A stretch of 64,000 bases of DNA, taken from positions 310,001 to 374,000 of the forward strand of contig NZ_LNDD01000003.1 in assembly GCF_002865985.1 (NCBI RefSeq), in the 5' to 3' direction. The notes under the pieces were generated by a model, which was not told the origin of the DNA, did no database searches, and worked only from the letters and a program-made list of their open reading frames with translations. The stretch is from Thermotoga sp. SG1 (GTDB lineage: Bacteria > Thermotogota > Thermotogae > Thermotogales > Thermotogaceae). Made by a program: the position numbers and the translations under genes. The first letter of the stretch is position 1. Every line of letters begins with the position of its first letter. This document shows positions 27,617-35,502 of this stretch, piece by piece.

Positions 27617-28780
27617 TTATCTCATCAATTGGAGGACGTTCTGCGGGAGTGTGTTGGACTGAGCAAGCATCGCCATGCTGGACTGGAGCAGGATCTGCTG
27701 CTTGGTGAACTCCATCATCTCTTTTGCCATGTCTGCGTCTCTGATTCTGGATTCTGCAGCTGTGAGGTTCTCTGCGGCAACACCGAGGTTGGAGATGGTG
27801 TGTTCGAGCCTGTTCTGGATAGCACCGAGTGCTGCCCTTGCTGTGCTCACCCTGTGAATCGCAGCGTCTATGACCATGATGGCCCTTTCTGCACTGTCCT
27901 GATCGGTGACTTTGAGGGATGCAGATGTCAATCCAAGTGCTGCTGCACTCATATCATCGATACCGGCAACCATGTTGTGGCCCTCGTTGGCTCCGATCTG
28001 GAAGATGAGCTGAGAGGCCGATGTGTAAACAGCTTCCACCCTCACAACGGCACTGTCGACTACTTCGTTAGATGGCAGAGCTCCTCCGAAGTCACTTATG
28101 CTGAGAACGTTTGTATCCCATGTGAAGGTGATATTTCCAAGCGCAGCCGCACCCGCTGTTATGGTGGCAATGGTAGAGGTATAACCTCCAACGGTGAACA
28201 GAGTGATCTTGACATCAAGTTCGGATGTGACCGCTCCCTGGAATTGTCCGATTTCGATAACGTATGTTCCTTCAACAGCAGCCGAGGACACAGCACCCAA
28301 CTGAACGTTTATGTTTCCACCCGTCACAACTTTCGCATCGACTTCACTTCTGAAGCTTTCCAGTTTTCCATCAAGGAGTTTCTTTGTGTTGAACTCTGTT
28401 GTTCTTGCTATTCTATCGATCTCTTCTCTGAGCTGATCAATTTCCTTCTGGATCTGTTCTCTATCAACGTCGGTGTTGGTGTCGGATGCTGCCTGGACTG
28501 CAAGTTCTCTCATTCTCTGAAGGATTGAGTGTACCTCTGTGAGTGCTCCTTCTGCTGTCTGGATCAGGGAGATAGCGTCTTGAGCGTTTTTGATTGCCAT
28601 GTTCAGACCCTTGATCTGGCCTCTCATCTTTTCGCTGATGGCAAGACCTGCTGCGTCGTCACCAGCTCTGTTGATCCTCAGACCAGAGGAGAGTCTTTCA
28701 AGGGTTTTTCCCATGCTGTACTGTGTCTGACTGATGTTCCTCCAGGCGTTCAACGCACTGATGTTGTGATTGATCCTCAT
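27617..28780 (-). CDS. Flagellin
   Basis: A 387-residue flagellin. The conserved N-terminal D0/D1 region begins MRINHNISALNAWRNISQTQ and continues through LERLSSGLRINRAGDDAAGL and GALTEVHSILQRMRELAVQA. The C-terminal D1/D0 region carries LGAIQNRLEHTISNLGVAAE and ends QQILLQSSMAMLAQSNTLPQ plus eight residues. The central 200 residues are the variable, surface-exposed part, rich in Ser and Thr and thus a suitable target for O-glycosylation. No signal peptide; export is by the flagellar type III apparatus. The ATG at 28780 follows GGAGGTGAG. Transcription is from a sigma-28-type promoter and ends at a dedicated terminator. Confidence 0.97.
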   Translation of the reverse strand: MRINHNISALNAWRNISQTQYSMGKTLERLSSGLRINRAGDDAAGLAISEKMRGQIKGLNMAIKNAQDAISLIQTAEGALTEVHSILQRMRELAVQAASDTNTDVDREQIQKEIDQLREEIDRIARTTEFNTKKLLDGKLESFRSEVDAKVVTGGNINVQLGAVSSAAVEGTYVIEIGQFQGAVTSELDVKITLFTVGGYTSTIATITAGAAALGNITFTWDTNVLSISDFGGALPSNEVVDSAVVRVEAVYTSASQLIFQIGANEGHNMVAGIDDMSAAALGLTSASLKVTDQDSAERAIMVIDAAIHRVSTARAALGAIQNRLEHTISNLGVAAENLTAAESRIRDADMAKEMMEFTKQQILLQSSMAMLAQSNTLPQNVLQLMR

Positions 28781-28820
28781 GAACCACTCACCTCCGTGTG
28801 AAAGTCTTTACTTCCCTGTA

Positions 28821-28832
28821 CCCGGCGCCGGG
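28821..28832 (-). other. 12-bp GC palindrome in the flagellin 5' leader
   Basis: CCCGGCGCCGGG is a perfect palindrome located about ten bases after the predicted sigma-28 transcription start, within a leader of about 60 bases. In RNA it can fold to CCCG-GCGC-CGGG, a compact 5' hairpin that could stabilise an abundant mRNA. Confidence 0.55.
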
Positions 28833-28846
28833 TTTTCCATTATTTT

Positions 28847-28873
28847 TAATCGGAAGCCTTTCAGGGGATTTTA
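28847..28873 (-). promoter_or_regulatory. Sigma-28 (FliA) promoter of flagellin
   Basis: On the minus strand TAAA (28873-28870) is followed after exactly 15 bases by TCCGATTA (28854-28847). The flagellar sigma consensus is TAAA-N15-GCCGATAA; six of eight -10 bases match, including the core CCGAT. Confidence 0.85.
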
Positions 28874-28942
28874 ATGTTAAATGTTTGTAACGGTCAGAGT
28901 GGTAGAATGTCTTCGAGACAAGTTCTGAAAGGAGGAAAGAGT

Positions 28943-29701
28943 ATGAGTTTCGTCTCGGACAGAGCAAAGGTCGGTAAAAACGTAAAGATAGGGCAGAATG
29001 TGGTGATAGAGGACGATGTGGTAATAGAGGATAACGTGGTGATAGGACACAACGTGGTGATCAGAAAAGGAACGAAGATCGGTGGTGGATGTGTTGTGTT
29101 TGACGGAACCATTCTTGGAAAGGTTCCCTTCAGGTCTTCTATTTCAGCGGTGACAGAAGACAAAGACCTTCCGTCCCTTACCATAGGAAACAACGTCATT
29201 GTGGGTGCAAATTGTGTGATTTACCGTGGTAGTTTTCTGGAGGATTTTGTTTTCGTTGGAGATCTTGTGGTGATAAGAGAGGATGTTAGAATAGGAACCC
29301 ATACGGTGGTGGGAAAGGGTGTTACCATCGAAAACAAAACCACCATCGGAAAGTACGTGAAGATAGAAACGAACGCCTACATCACCGCATTTTCGACGGT
29401 CGAAGATTACTGTTTCATCGCTCCCGAAGTGACGTTCACAAACGACAATTTTCTCGGAAGAACAGAAAAAAGAAAAAAGTTTTTCAAAGGGCCCACACTC
29501 AAGAAAGGTGCCAGGGTGGGCGCAAACGCGACCATACTTCCTGGAGTCGTAATAGGGGAAGATGCCCTGGTGGCGGCAGGATCGGTTGTAACGAAAGATG
29601 TCCCTCCCAGAAAGATCGTGATGGGAGTTCCAGCGCAGGTGGTTAGAGATGTTCCAGAAGATCAACTTCTTGAAAACCAATCTTACTACAGGGAGGAATA
29701 A
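28943..29701 (+). CDS. Left-handed beta-helix (hexapeptide) acyltransferase
   Basis: A 252-residue protein composed of hexapeptide repeats in two blocks, VKIGQNVVIEDDVVIEDNV (about 13-31) and VGANATILPGVVIGEDALVA (about 192-211), typical of trimeric acetyl/acyltransferases (LpxD/WbbJ/NeuD-like). It likely acylates a sugar nucleotide in surface-glycan synthesis; the donor and acceptor are not visible. The ATG at 28943 follows GGAGG; the frame stays open upstream, but without another ribosome-binding site. It is divergent from flagellin and two bases upstream of a GT4 gene, with which it should be co-transcribed. A modified sugar for flagellin glycans is a possible use. Confidence 0.85.
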   Translation: MSFVSDRAKVGKNVKIGQNVVIEDDVVIEDNVVIGHNVVIRKGTKIGGGCVVFDGTILGKVPFRSSISAVTEDKDLPSLTIGNNVIVGANCVIYRGSFLEDFVFVGDLVVIREDVRIGTHTVVGKGVTIENKTTIGKYVKIETNAYITAFSTVEDYCFIAPEVTFTNDNFLGRTEKRKKFFKGPTLKKGARVGANATILPGVVIGEDALVAAGSVVTKDVPPRKIVMGVPAQVVRDVPEDQLLENQSYYREE

Positions 29702-29703
29702 CC

Positions 29704-30903
29704 TTGAACATCGCCATACTCAATCACTACGCGAGTATCCCAGAGATGGGAAGTGCCGAGACAAGGCATTTTGAACTTGCAAAACGATTTGTGAAAGACG
29801 GTCACAGTGTGGACATCTACGTCGGGGACTTTTCGCACCTTTCAGGAAAAAGGTGGAGTGAAACGTTCGGGTGGCGCTTTTCAAAAGAGGGCGTGAACTT
29901 CATCGTCATAAAAACAAGAAAATACTCGGGGAATTCAATTTCCAGATTTCTTTCTTCTTTCGATTATTACAGGAACGGAAAGAGGCTGATCGTTCAACGA
30001 GATTACGATGTGATCATCGCTTCCTCTCCTCATCCTTTCTCCTGGAGTCTTGGGTGGCACTACGTGAAGAAAAAGAAGAGAGGAAGATTTTTCATCGAAA
30101 TCAGAGACGTCTGGCCAGACGATCTTGTGGAACTTGGATCAATCTCGTACTCTCATCCTGTTTCAAAACTCTTCGATTTCATGTGCAAAAAGTACTATCC
30201 GAAGGCCGATGGGATCATCTCTCTTGTTCCGGATCTTTCAAAGCACTTTGAGAGGCTGAGGGTTCATCCCGAAAGGTTCATCTTTGTGCCAAACGGAGTG
30301 GATCTGAGCCGATTCGAAAACTATGAATACTGCTCTGAAGTGGAAGAGATCCTCTCCAAAGTGCCGAAGGACAAGGTGAAGGTTCTCTATGCAGGATCGA
30401 TCGTTCCGCACAATGGAGTGAAGGAGTTCCTTGGGATGCTCTCAGATGTGAAAGAAGATATAAGAGAGAAATTTGTCTTCATCTTCGTGGGACCTTCCCA
30501 GCCGGACTATCTTGAAGAGTTGAAGAAGGCTTTCAGAGATCTCAAGAACGTCTTTTTCTTCGATCCTGTTCCCAAAAAGTGTGTTCCATCTCTCTTTCAG
30601 AAAGTGGATTTTCTTCTCTTTACCCTTTCTCATACCACGATGAACCATCCTGCGGTGAGTTCCTACAAGGTGCTCGACTACATGGCTTCTGGAAAACCCG
30701 TTCTATGTATTGACATAGAAGGAATTTTGTTCAAAGAAACAACCGGTGCGATCTTCTTCAACGAAAAAAATTTGGAAAAAGTCTTGGAAGATATTCTCAC
30801 AAAAGATCATTCACATCTTGGGATGAAAAACCGAGAGTACGTTGAGCGTGAAAGAGACTGGGACCACCTTTACGAAAAGTTAAAGGAGTTCATCTTCTCC
30901 TGA
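29704..30903 (+). CDS. GT4 family glycosyltransferase (WbuB-like)
   Basis: A 399-residue GT-B glycosyltransferase. The N-terminus ILNHYASIPEMGSAETRHFE is typical of the WbuB/WcaI group that transfers N-acetyl amino sugars. The donor half shows FVPNGVDLSRF, VLYAGSIVPHNGVKEF and SSYKVLDYMASGKPVLCID. IEIRDVWPDDLVELG marks the acceptor domain. The start is TTG at 29704 behind GGAGGAATAACC. It pairs with the upstream acyltransferase; together they look like a small polysaccharide or glycoprotein-sugar cassette. Confidence 0.87.
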   Translation: MNIAILNHYASIPEMGSAETRHFELAKRFVKDGHSVDIYVGDFSHLSGKRWSETFGWRFSKEGVNFIVIKTRKYSGNSISRFLSSFDYYRNGKRLIVQRDYDVIIASSPHPFSWSLGWHYVKKKKRGRFFIEIRDVWPDDLVELGSISYSHPVSKLFDFMCKKYYPKADGIISLVPDLSKHFERLRVHPERFIFVPNGVDLSRFENYEYCSEVEEILSKVPKDKVKVLYAGSIVPHNGVKEFLGMLSDVKEDIREKFVFIFVGPSQPDYLEELKKAFRDLKNVFFFDPVPKKCVPSLFQKVDFLLFTLSHTTMNHPAVSSYKVLDYMASGKPVLCIDIEGILFKETTGAIFFNEKNLEKVLEDILTKDHSHLGMKNREYVERERDWDHLYEKLKEFIFS

Positions 30904-30962
30904 AACAAAAGGTTAGGATAGAATATCTTATGCTGCATATTTTTAGATCAGGAGAGTGGACT

Positions 30963-32210
30963 ATGAAACAGCTGACTGAAAAAGACTACCGATGGAACTT
31001 TCTCGTCAACTCCCTGGATTATGCCTTTTTCAGCCTTGGGATGACCCTTGGTTCCATCTTCACGCTCTTTCCCGTTTTTGCGAAAAATCTTGGGGCGTCG
31101 AATGTGGAACTTGGTCTCATACCAGCCATTGCGAACCTTGGCTGGGGCATTCCGGCAATATGGGGTGCCAAATACGCTGAAAGGTCTCCCAAGAAATTGA
31201 AACTGGTCTTGGAAGTGACACTCGGGGAGAGACTTCCCTACCTTTTCATGGCTTTGATAAGTCTCTATCTTGCCGTGCCTTCCCCCAAACTGGCATTGTA
31301 CCTTTCCATTCTGATGATTGGAATCGCCACGTTCTCCATGGGGTTTCTGGGTCCACCGTGGATGAGCATGATAGAGAAGGTGATCGATCCAAAAAGAAGA
31401 GGGACCTTCTTTGCCATGGGGAATGGTCTTGGAGCGATCCTCGGTGTGGGGGGATCGATCATCGCAAAGAGACTTCTTTCGGAATACCCGTTTCCCGAAA
31501 ACTTCGGTTATGTTTTTCTCACTGCGTTTGTCTTCTTCATGGTGTCTTTTGTCTTTCTTGCGCTCACCAGGGAGGTACCCGATCAGGTCACTCCAAATGA
31601 TGAACCCATATGGAACTACATAAAAAACATGAAACACGTGTTTCTGGACAGAAACTTCAGAAACTTCCTGATAGAGAGAATCATCACCAGTTTCATGTTC
31701 GCTTCGAGTGGTTTCATCACTGTGTATCTTTTAGAAAAATTCTCTCTTCCAGACGATGCCGCAGCGGTGTTCACGGCGATAGTTCTCACATCCCAGGGTG
31801 TTTCATCGTTCGTGTTCGGGCCATTAGGGGATAAAAGAGGACACAAGCTGAATCTTCTTTTCAGCAAGATCTTTTACTCCCTTACTGTTTTGATTGCCTT
31901 CTTTTCTACGGATCCATTCCATGCCTATTTTGTCTTTGCCTTGATGGGGCTTGTCAACACGGCCAACAACGTGGGAAACATGGCGATCACGCTCGATTTT
32001 GTTTCGGGAAAGAGAAAAGAACTGTACATGGGTTCACTGTACTTTTCCATCGCACCGTTTTCTTTCATAGCTCCACTCATCGGTGGCAAGATAGCAGATG
32101 CCTTTGGTTGCGGTTTTCTCATAGTTGCCACAGGGTTGATCGGAATGTTCGCGAGTTTTTACGTTGTGAAATTCATCGTGGATCCAAGAGTTCAGATCAA
32201 GAACGATTGA
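30963..32210 (+). CDS. Major facilitator superfamily transporter
   Basis: A 415-residue integral membrane protein with about twelve hydrophobic segments in two halves. Between helices 2 and 3 the sequence is WGAKYAERSPKKLKL, and the repeat in the second half, FGPLGDKRGHKLNL, is the classic MFS GxxxDRxGxR-like loop. The substrate is not evident; sugar efflux/uptake or drug efflux are both possible. The ATG at 30963 follows AGGAGAG. A 59-base gap with TAGAAT at 30919-30924 separates it from the glycosyltransferase and may hold a weak promoter. Confidence 0.88.
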   Translation: MKQLTEKDYRWNFLVNSLDYAFFSLGMTLGSIFTLFPVFAKNLGASNVELGLIPAIANLGWGIPAIWGAKYAERSPKKLKLVLEVTLGERLPYLFMALISLYLAVPSPKLALYLSILMIGIATFSMGFLGPPWMSMIEKVIDPKRRGTFFAMGNGLGAILGVGGSIIAKRLLSEYPFPENFGYVFLTAFVFFMVSFVFLALTREVPDQVTPNDEPIWNYIKNMKHVFLDRNFRNFLIERIITSFMFASSGFITVYLLEKFSLPDDAAAVFTAIVLTSQGVSSFVFGPLGDKRGHKLNLLFSKIFYSLTVLIAFFSTDPFHAYFVFALMGLVNTANNVGNMAITLDFVSGKRKELYMGSLYFSIAPFSFIAPLIGGKIADAFGCGFLIVATGLIGMFASFYVVKFIVDPRVQIKND

Positions 32211-32235
32211 AATCTCCTTTCTTCGATGGTAGAAT
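32207..32235 (+). promoter_or_regulatory. Promoter of rpsB
   Basis: TTGAAA (32207-32212), a 17-base spacer and TAGAAT (32230-32235). The -35 overlaps the stop codon of the MFS transporter. The predicted start near 32242 leaves a leader of about 109 bases before rpsB. Confidence 0.85.
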
Positions 32236-32241
32236 TCTCAA

Positions 32242-32350
32242 GGTACCTATCACGCACGCTCCTGGATCCCACCCTCGGTGCCTGTAAAAAGGCCGGCGTG
32301 GGCGTGAAGGGAGCGGAGGACTAAAACCAAAAGGGATGGAGGTGTTGTCT
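32242..32350 (+). promoter_or_regulatory. Structured rpsB mRNA leader (candidate S2 autoregulatory site)
   Basis: The leader holds nested helices: CGCTCC (32257-32262) with GGAGCG (32310-32315), inside it CCCAC (32268-32272) with GTGGG (32298-32302), and a small GCCT/AGGC hairpin (32280-32283/32290-32293). CACGC (32251-32255) can also pair with GCGTG (32302-32306), which would cross the first helix and make a pseudoknot. S2-mediated control through the rpsB leader is established in E. coli, so autoregulation is a reasonable inference here. Confidence 0.65.
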
Positions 32351-33133
32351 GTGGCGGTTGTCACCATGAAACAGCTTCTGGAAGCAGGAGTGCACTTTGG
32401 ACACAGAACGAGAAGATGGAACCCGAAAATGGCTCCCTACATCTACACAGAAAGAAAGGGTATCTACATCATCGACCTTCAAAAGACCCAGCAGCTTCTG
32501 GAAGAGGCGTACTACTTTGTCAGGGAAAAGGCCAGTGAAGGTGCGACGATCCTCTTTGTAGGAACGAAAAAGCAAGCTCAGGGCGTGATAAAAGCAGAAG
32601 CAGAAAGATGTGGAGCCTTCTACGTGAACAACAGGTGGCTTGGTGGACTTCTCACAAACTTCAAGACGATCAGATCAAGAATTGACAAACTCATCGAACT
32701 TGAAGAAATGGAACAGAGTGGAAAACTCGATGAACTGCCAAAGAAAGAGCAGAGCAGAATAAGAAGAATCCTGGAGAAACTCAGAAAGAACCTGGGCGGA
32801 CTAAAAGAGATGAGGAAACTCCCTGACATCGTCTATATAGTGGACCCAAGGAAGGAAAAGATAGCCGTTGCCGAGGCGAACAAGCTGGGTATTCCCATCG
32901 TGGCCATAGTTGACACGAACTGTGATCCCGATCCAATCGATTATGTGATACCTGGAAACGACGATGCGATCAGGTCTATAAAGCTCATCACTTCCGTCAT
33001 AGCTGATGCATATCTTGAGGGAAGAGAAGGAGCTCCTCTCACGACAGAAGAAGAATCGAAGGCGGAAGAAACTGTTGAAGAGATGATCGAAGAAATCGAC
33101 TTGGAGGAATTCGAGGAAGAAGAGGAAGTTTGA
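32351..33133 (+). CDS. rpsB: 30S ribosomal protein S2
   Basis: A 260-residue S2 protein: [20 protein letters not shown] at the start, [55 protein letters not shown] and the acidic tail ending in EEEEEV. GTG at 32351 was chosen because GGAGGTG lies about six bases upstream; the ATG at 32336 lies before that site. The gene stands alone: it ends in a strong terminator, and tsf, its usual partner, is not next to it. Confidence 0.97.
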   Translation: MAVVTMKQLLEAGVHFGHRTRRWNPKMAPYIYTERKGIYIIDLQKTQQLLEEAYYFVREKASEGATILFVGTKKQAQGVIKAEAERCGAFYVNNRWLGGLLTNFKTIRSRIDKLIELEEMEQSGKLDELPKKEQSRIRRILEKLRKNLGGLKEMRKLPDIVYIVDPRKEKIAVAEANKLGIPIVAIVDTNCDPDPIDYVIPGNDDAIRSIKLITSVIADAYLEGREGAPLTTEEESKAEETVEEMIEEIDLEEFEEEEEV

Positions 33134-33162
33134 GAAGGGGCGATTCGCCCCTTCAAATTTTT
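33134..33162 (+). terminator. Intrinsic terminator after rpsB
   Basis: GAAGGGGCG (33134-33142) and CGCCCCTTC (33146-33154) form a 9-bp stem with loop ATT, followed by AAATTTTTT. It begins immediately after the TGA stop and overlaps the end of the convergent UPF0145 pseudogene. Confidence 0.95.
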
Positions 33163-33474
33163 TCCAGTCTCACTGCCGTTCCGTACGCGAGGATTTCTGC
33201 TGCACCACCTCATGATGGTGGAAGAAGAATATCTGAATCCTATCACCGCGTCCGCACCGAGTTTTTCTGCCTCCTTAACCATTCTTTCGAAAGCGATGTT
33301 CCTTGCCTCAGTCAGCATCTCCGTGTAGCCTTTGATTTCTCCTCCTGCAAGAGTTTTCAATGCAGCAGCTATGTCCCTTCCCAGATGTTTTGACATCACC
33401 ACGTTTCCCGAAACCACACCAAGGACCTCTTTCACTCTGTATCCTGGTATCTGTTCAACAGTGGTGACGATCAT
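33153..33474 (-). pseudogene. UPF0145/YbjQ family protein, frameshifted
   Basis: The minus strand begins MIVTTVEQIPGYRVKEVLGV and continues with HLGRDIAAALKTLAGGEIKG, YTEMLTEARNIAFERMVKEA and EKLGADAVIGFRYSSSTIM, which is the YbjQ (heavy-metal-binding-like, pentameric) family through about residue 93. After ATCATGAGGT the frame is lost. The expected C-terminus GAAEILAYGTAVRLEKI followed by a stop at 33155-33153 is present in the neighbouring frame. One extra base, or two missing, near 33205-33215 explains it. In the original frame translation continues antisense into rpsB to 32941. It may be a true mutation or a base-calling error. Confidence 0.85.
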
Positions 33475-33487
33475 ACTCTACACCCCC

Positions 33488-34234
33488 TCAGAAGTCTTTT
33501 GTTTCAAGAACTTTATAGGAAAGATAGACAAACACCACACCGGTCAGAGTATAAGCCAAGGAAGGCCATGGTGTGAGTTCTCCCCTCAGGATGTAAAGGT
33601 AGGTGTTCAAGATGGACAGAGGTTTGATAAAGCTTCCAAGTGCCGTTGTTCCTGCAAGAAGAGCGATCGAAACAATGAGGGGCTTGACCTGATCGGAAAA
33701 CAGCACGGAGAAGAAGATGGTGATAGAAAACCACAGGAAAATCCCAACTGTTTCCACCAGAAGATAGCGAAACACAGAACTTGCATCCAGTGACTCACCG
33801 ACGATCCAGCTGACGGGCAGTGGAAGAACGGCGAGTACCACGAGAGACAAAAGAGTGAAAACCAGAGGAACGAAAAACTTCACCATGAAAAGTCTTTTTC
33901 TTTTGACTCTCACAAGTAAAAGTTCCATCGTTTCGTTCTCTATCTCCCTTGCAAACACCGGAAAAGCCATTATGATCGCAAGTATTGGAACAAATTGGCC
34001 AAGGTTCTTCCCGTACCACTGGGTGATGATGTAGAAGTCCCATCTTGAGAGTTTTTCCATGAACTCATCTGTGACACCGAACTTTTCCAGGATGTTTTTC
34101 GGTGCACTTCTGATGATCTCAGAGAGATTTTGCGTGTAGTCCTTCATCACCACAAGCAAAATGAAAGTTCCAAGAAGGATGAAGAACATCACAAAAAAAC
34201 GCACCCTCATATCCCTGAATTCTTTATTGAACAT
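33488..34234 (-). CDS. ABC-2 type transporter permease
   Basis: A 248-residue membrane protein with six hydrophobic segments (N-terminal helix FFVMFFILLGTFILLVVMKD, then five from about residue 95 on) and the ABC-2 PVFAREIENETMELLLVRVK cytoplasmic loop (near residue 88-107), which contacts the ATPase. It is the membrane partner of the ATP-binding gene immediately upstream, whose stop it overlaps. ATG at 34234 was chosen behind GGGGTGAG; a GTG three codons earlier is possible. The exporter substrate is unknown. Confidence 0.85.
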   Translation of the reverse strand: MFNKEFRDMRVRFFVMFFILLGTFILLVVMKDYTQNLSEIIRSAPKNILEKFGVTDEFMEKLSRWDFYIITQWYGKNLGQFVPILAIIMAFPVFAREIENETMELLLVRVKRKRLFMVKFFVPLVFTLLSLVVLAVLPLPVSWIVGESLDASSVFRYLLVETVGIFLWFSITIFFSVLFSDQVKPLIVSIALLAGTTALGSFIKPLSILNTYLYILRGELTPWPSLAYTLTGVVFVYLSYKVLETKDF

Positions 34235-35015
34235 CTCTCTCACCCCTGACGATCGCTTCGAAGATGTCCTCGAACGAGGCGTCCTCCACCTGAACGCTTT
34301 CTGGTATCTCTTCTTTTTTCATCAGATAGATCTTCTCCCCACTTTTGAGTGTTTTCAGAAGATAGCCACCCAGTTCATCTTTTGAGACAACAAGTTTATA
34401 GGAAGACTTTATATCGTCCAGATTCCCTGAAAGAACCATCTTTCCTTCTTTCATGATGGCGACCCTGTCTGCTATTTTCTCAACCTCTGCCAGCACATGA
34501 CTGGTGTAGAGTACGGATTTTCCATCGTAAGTGAGAGATCTTATAAGGTTGAGAATTTCGTTTCTCACGATAGGATCGAGACCCCAAGTGGGTTCGTCCA
34601 GGATGTAAAGGTCAACATCTTCGGCGAGAACAAGAGAAAGATACAGTATCGTTCTCATGCCATGCGAAAGGTTGGTCACCTTTTCGTTCAGGTCTATACT
34701 GTACCTTTCAAGCATCTCAAGAGATCTTTCTTCGTAAAAGTTTTTTCCAATTTTTTTGAACAGATCGATCGTTTCTTTCACCCTCAGGTAGGGATAGAGC
34801 TTCTTCTCCTCGGGAAGGTATGTGAACGTGCCTTCCAGTTCGATCTTTCCTGATGTTTTCTTTCTGAGGCCGACTATGCATTTCAACGTGGTTGTTTTCC
34901 CCGCACCGTTCGGCCCGAGAATGGCGAAGATTTCCCCTTTATCCACTTCAAAACTAATGTCGTTCACTGCTGATTTTTCTCCGTAGAATTTTTTCAGGTT
35001 TTCTACTTTCAACAT
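34224..35015 (-). CDS. ABC transporter ATP-binding protein
   Basis: A 263-residue nucleotide-binding domain: Walker A LGPNGAGKTTTLKC (near 35), signature VTNLSHGMRTILYL (near 112) and Walker B VDLYILDEPTWGLDP, with SHVLAEVEKI as the switch histidine region. It is a YtrB/CcmA-like exporter ATPase. The ATG at 35015 overlaps the stop of the GntR regulator (TGATG), and its stop lies inside the permease start region, so the three genes are translationally coupled. Confidence 0.93.
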   Translation of the reverse strand: MLKVENLKKFYGEKSAVNDISFEVDKGEIFAILGPNGAGKTTTLKCIVGLRKKTSGKIELEGTFTYLPEEKKLYPYLRVKETIDLFKKIGKNFYEERSLEMLERYSIDLNEKVTNLSHGMRTILYLSLVLAEDVDLYILDEPTWGLDPIVRNEILNLIRSLTYDGKSVLYTSHVLAEVEKIADRVAIMKEGKMVLSGNLDDIKSSYKLVVSKDELGGYLLKTLKSGEKIYLMKKEEIPESVQVEDASFEDIFEAIVRGERDVQ

Positions 35016-35380
35016 CACTCATCACCCCCGAAAACTTCTTTTGAGAGTTTCAACACTCTCTCCAAAGGAATTCCTGCTTTTTTACAATCTTCCAGTACTT
35101 TTCTGAGTTTCTCTTCGAGCTGTGTCTGGAGTTTTTCCATGTTCACTTTCGATACGATGTAACCTTCTCCTCTTTTCACCTCCAGAACACCTTCCTGGAC
35201 GAGTTCTCTGTACGCGCGGGCGACGGTGTTCAGGTTCACCTCCAGGTTCTCTGCGAGTGATCGTATAGAGGGCACAAAATCACCTTCCCTCAACTTTCCA
35301 GACAGAATGAGAAGTTTGATCTTCTCTTTTATCTGCTCGTAGATCGGTTTTGAGGAGTGAAAATCGATCCCGAACCACAA
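35015..35380 (-). CDS. GntR family regulator, YtrA subfamily
   Basis: A 121-residue transcription factor with the short YtrA architecture: an N-terminal winged helix (WFGIDFHSSKPIYEQIKEKI, GDFVPSIRSLAENLEVNLNT, VARAYRELVQEGVLEVKRGE) and a short helical dimerisation tail instead of a ligand-binding domain. TTG at 35380 is chosen because GAGGTG lies six bases upstream; the GTG at 35389 has no such site. It leads the exporter operon and has a perfect palindrome across its own -10, which points to autorepression. Confidence 0.9.
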   Translation of the reverse strand: MWFGIDFHSSKPIYEQIKEKIKLLILSGKLREGDFVPSIRSLAENLEVNLNTVARAYRELVQEGVLEVKRGEGYIVSKVNMEKLQTQLEEKLRKVLEDCKKAGIPLERVLKLSKEVFGGDE

Positions 35381-35393
35381 TGTTATCACCTCG

Positions 35394-35430
35394 GTGTAAT
35401 ATTATACTATTACACAATGATATTTGTCAA
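35394..35430 (-). promoter_or_regulatory. Promoter and palindromic operator of the YtrA-type exporter operon
   Basis: On the minus strand TTGACA (35430-35425), an 18-base spacer and TATAAT (35406-35401). The arms GTGTAATA and TATTACAC (35394-35401 and 35408-35415) are perfectly complementary around a 6-base centre and straddle the -10. GTGTA...TACAC is the type of half-site used by YtrA regulators. Confidence 0.88.
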
Positions 35431-35502
35431 TTTTCGTCTTGCGTTCTTTGTTTCGTTTTGTTAAAATAGATGATGAAATCAATTAAATCAGGAGGGATGG
35501 CG

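Noticed and set aside
27596-28528. 310-codon + strand open frame opposite flagellin
   Set aside because: It is antisense to the flagellin D1 coding repeats, is Cys/His/Ser-rich without motifs, and starts inside the flagellin terminator region.
28881-28918. Promoter for the acyltransferase-GT4 pair (TTGTAA ... TAGAAT)
   Set aside because: The spacer is 22 bases, too long for a sigma-70 promoter; a promoter is expected here but cannot be placed reliably.
32941-33474. A 177-residue minus-strand frame antisense to rpsB
   Set aside because: Only its first ~93 residues are a real protein (UPF0145); the remainder is the frameshifted read-through into rpsB and is low-complexity serine-rich shadow sequence.
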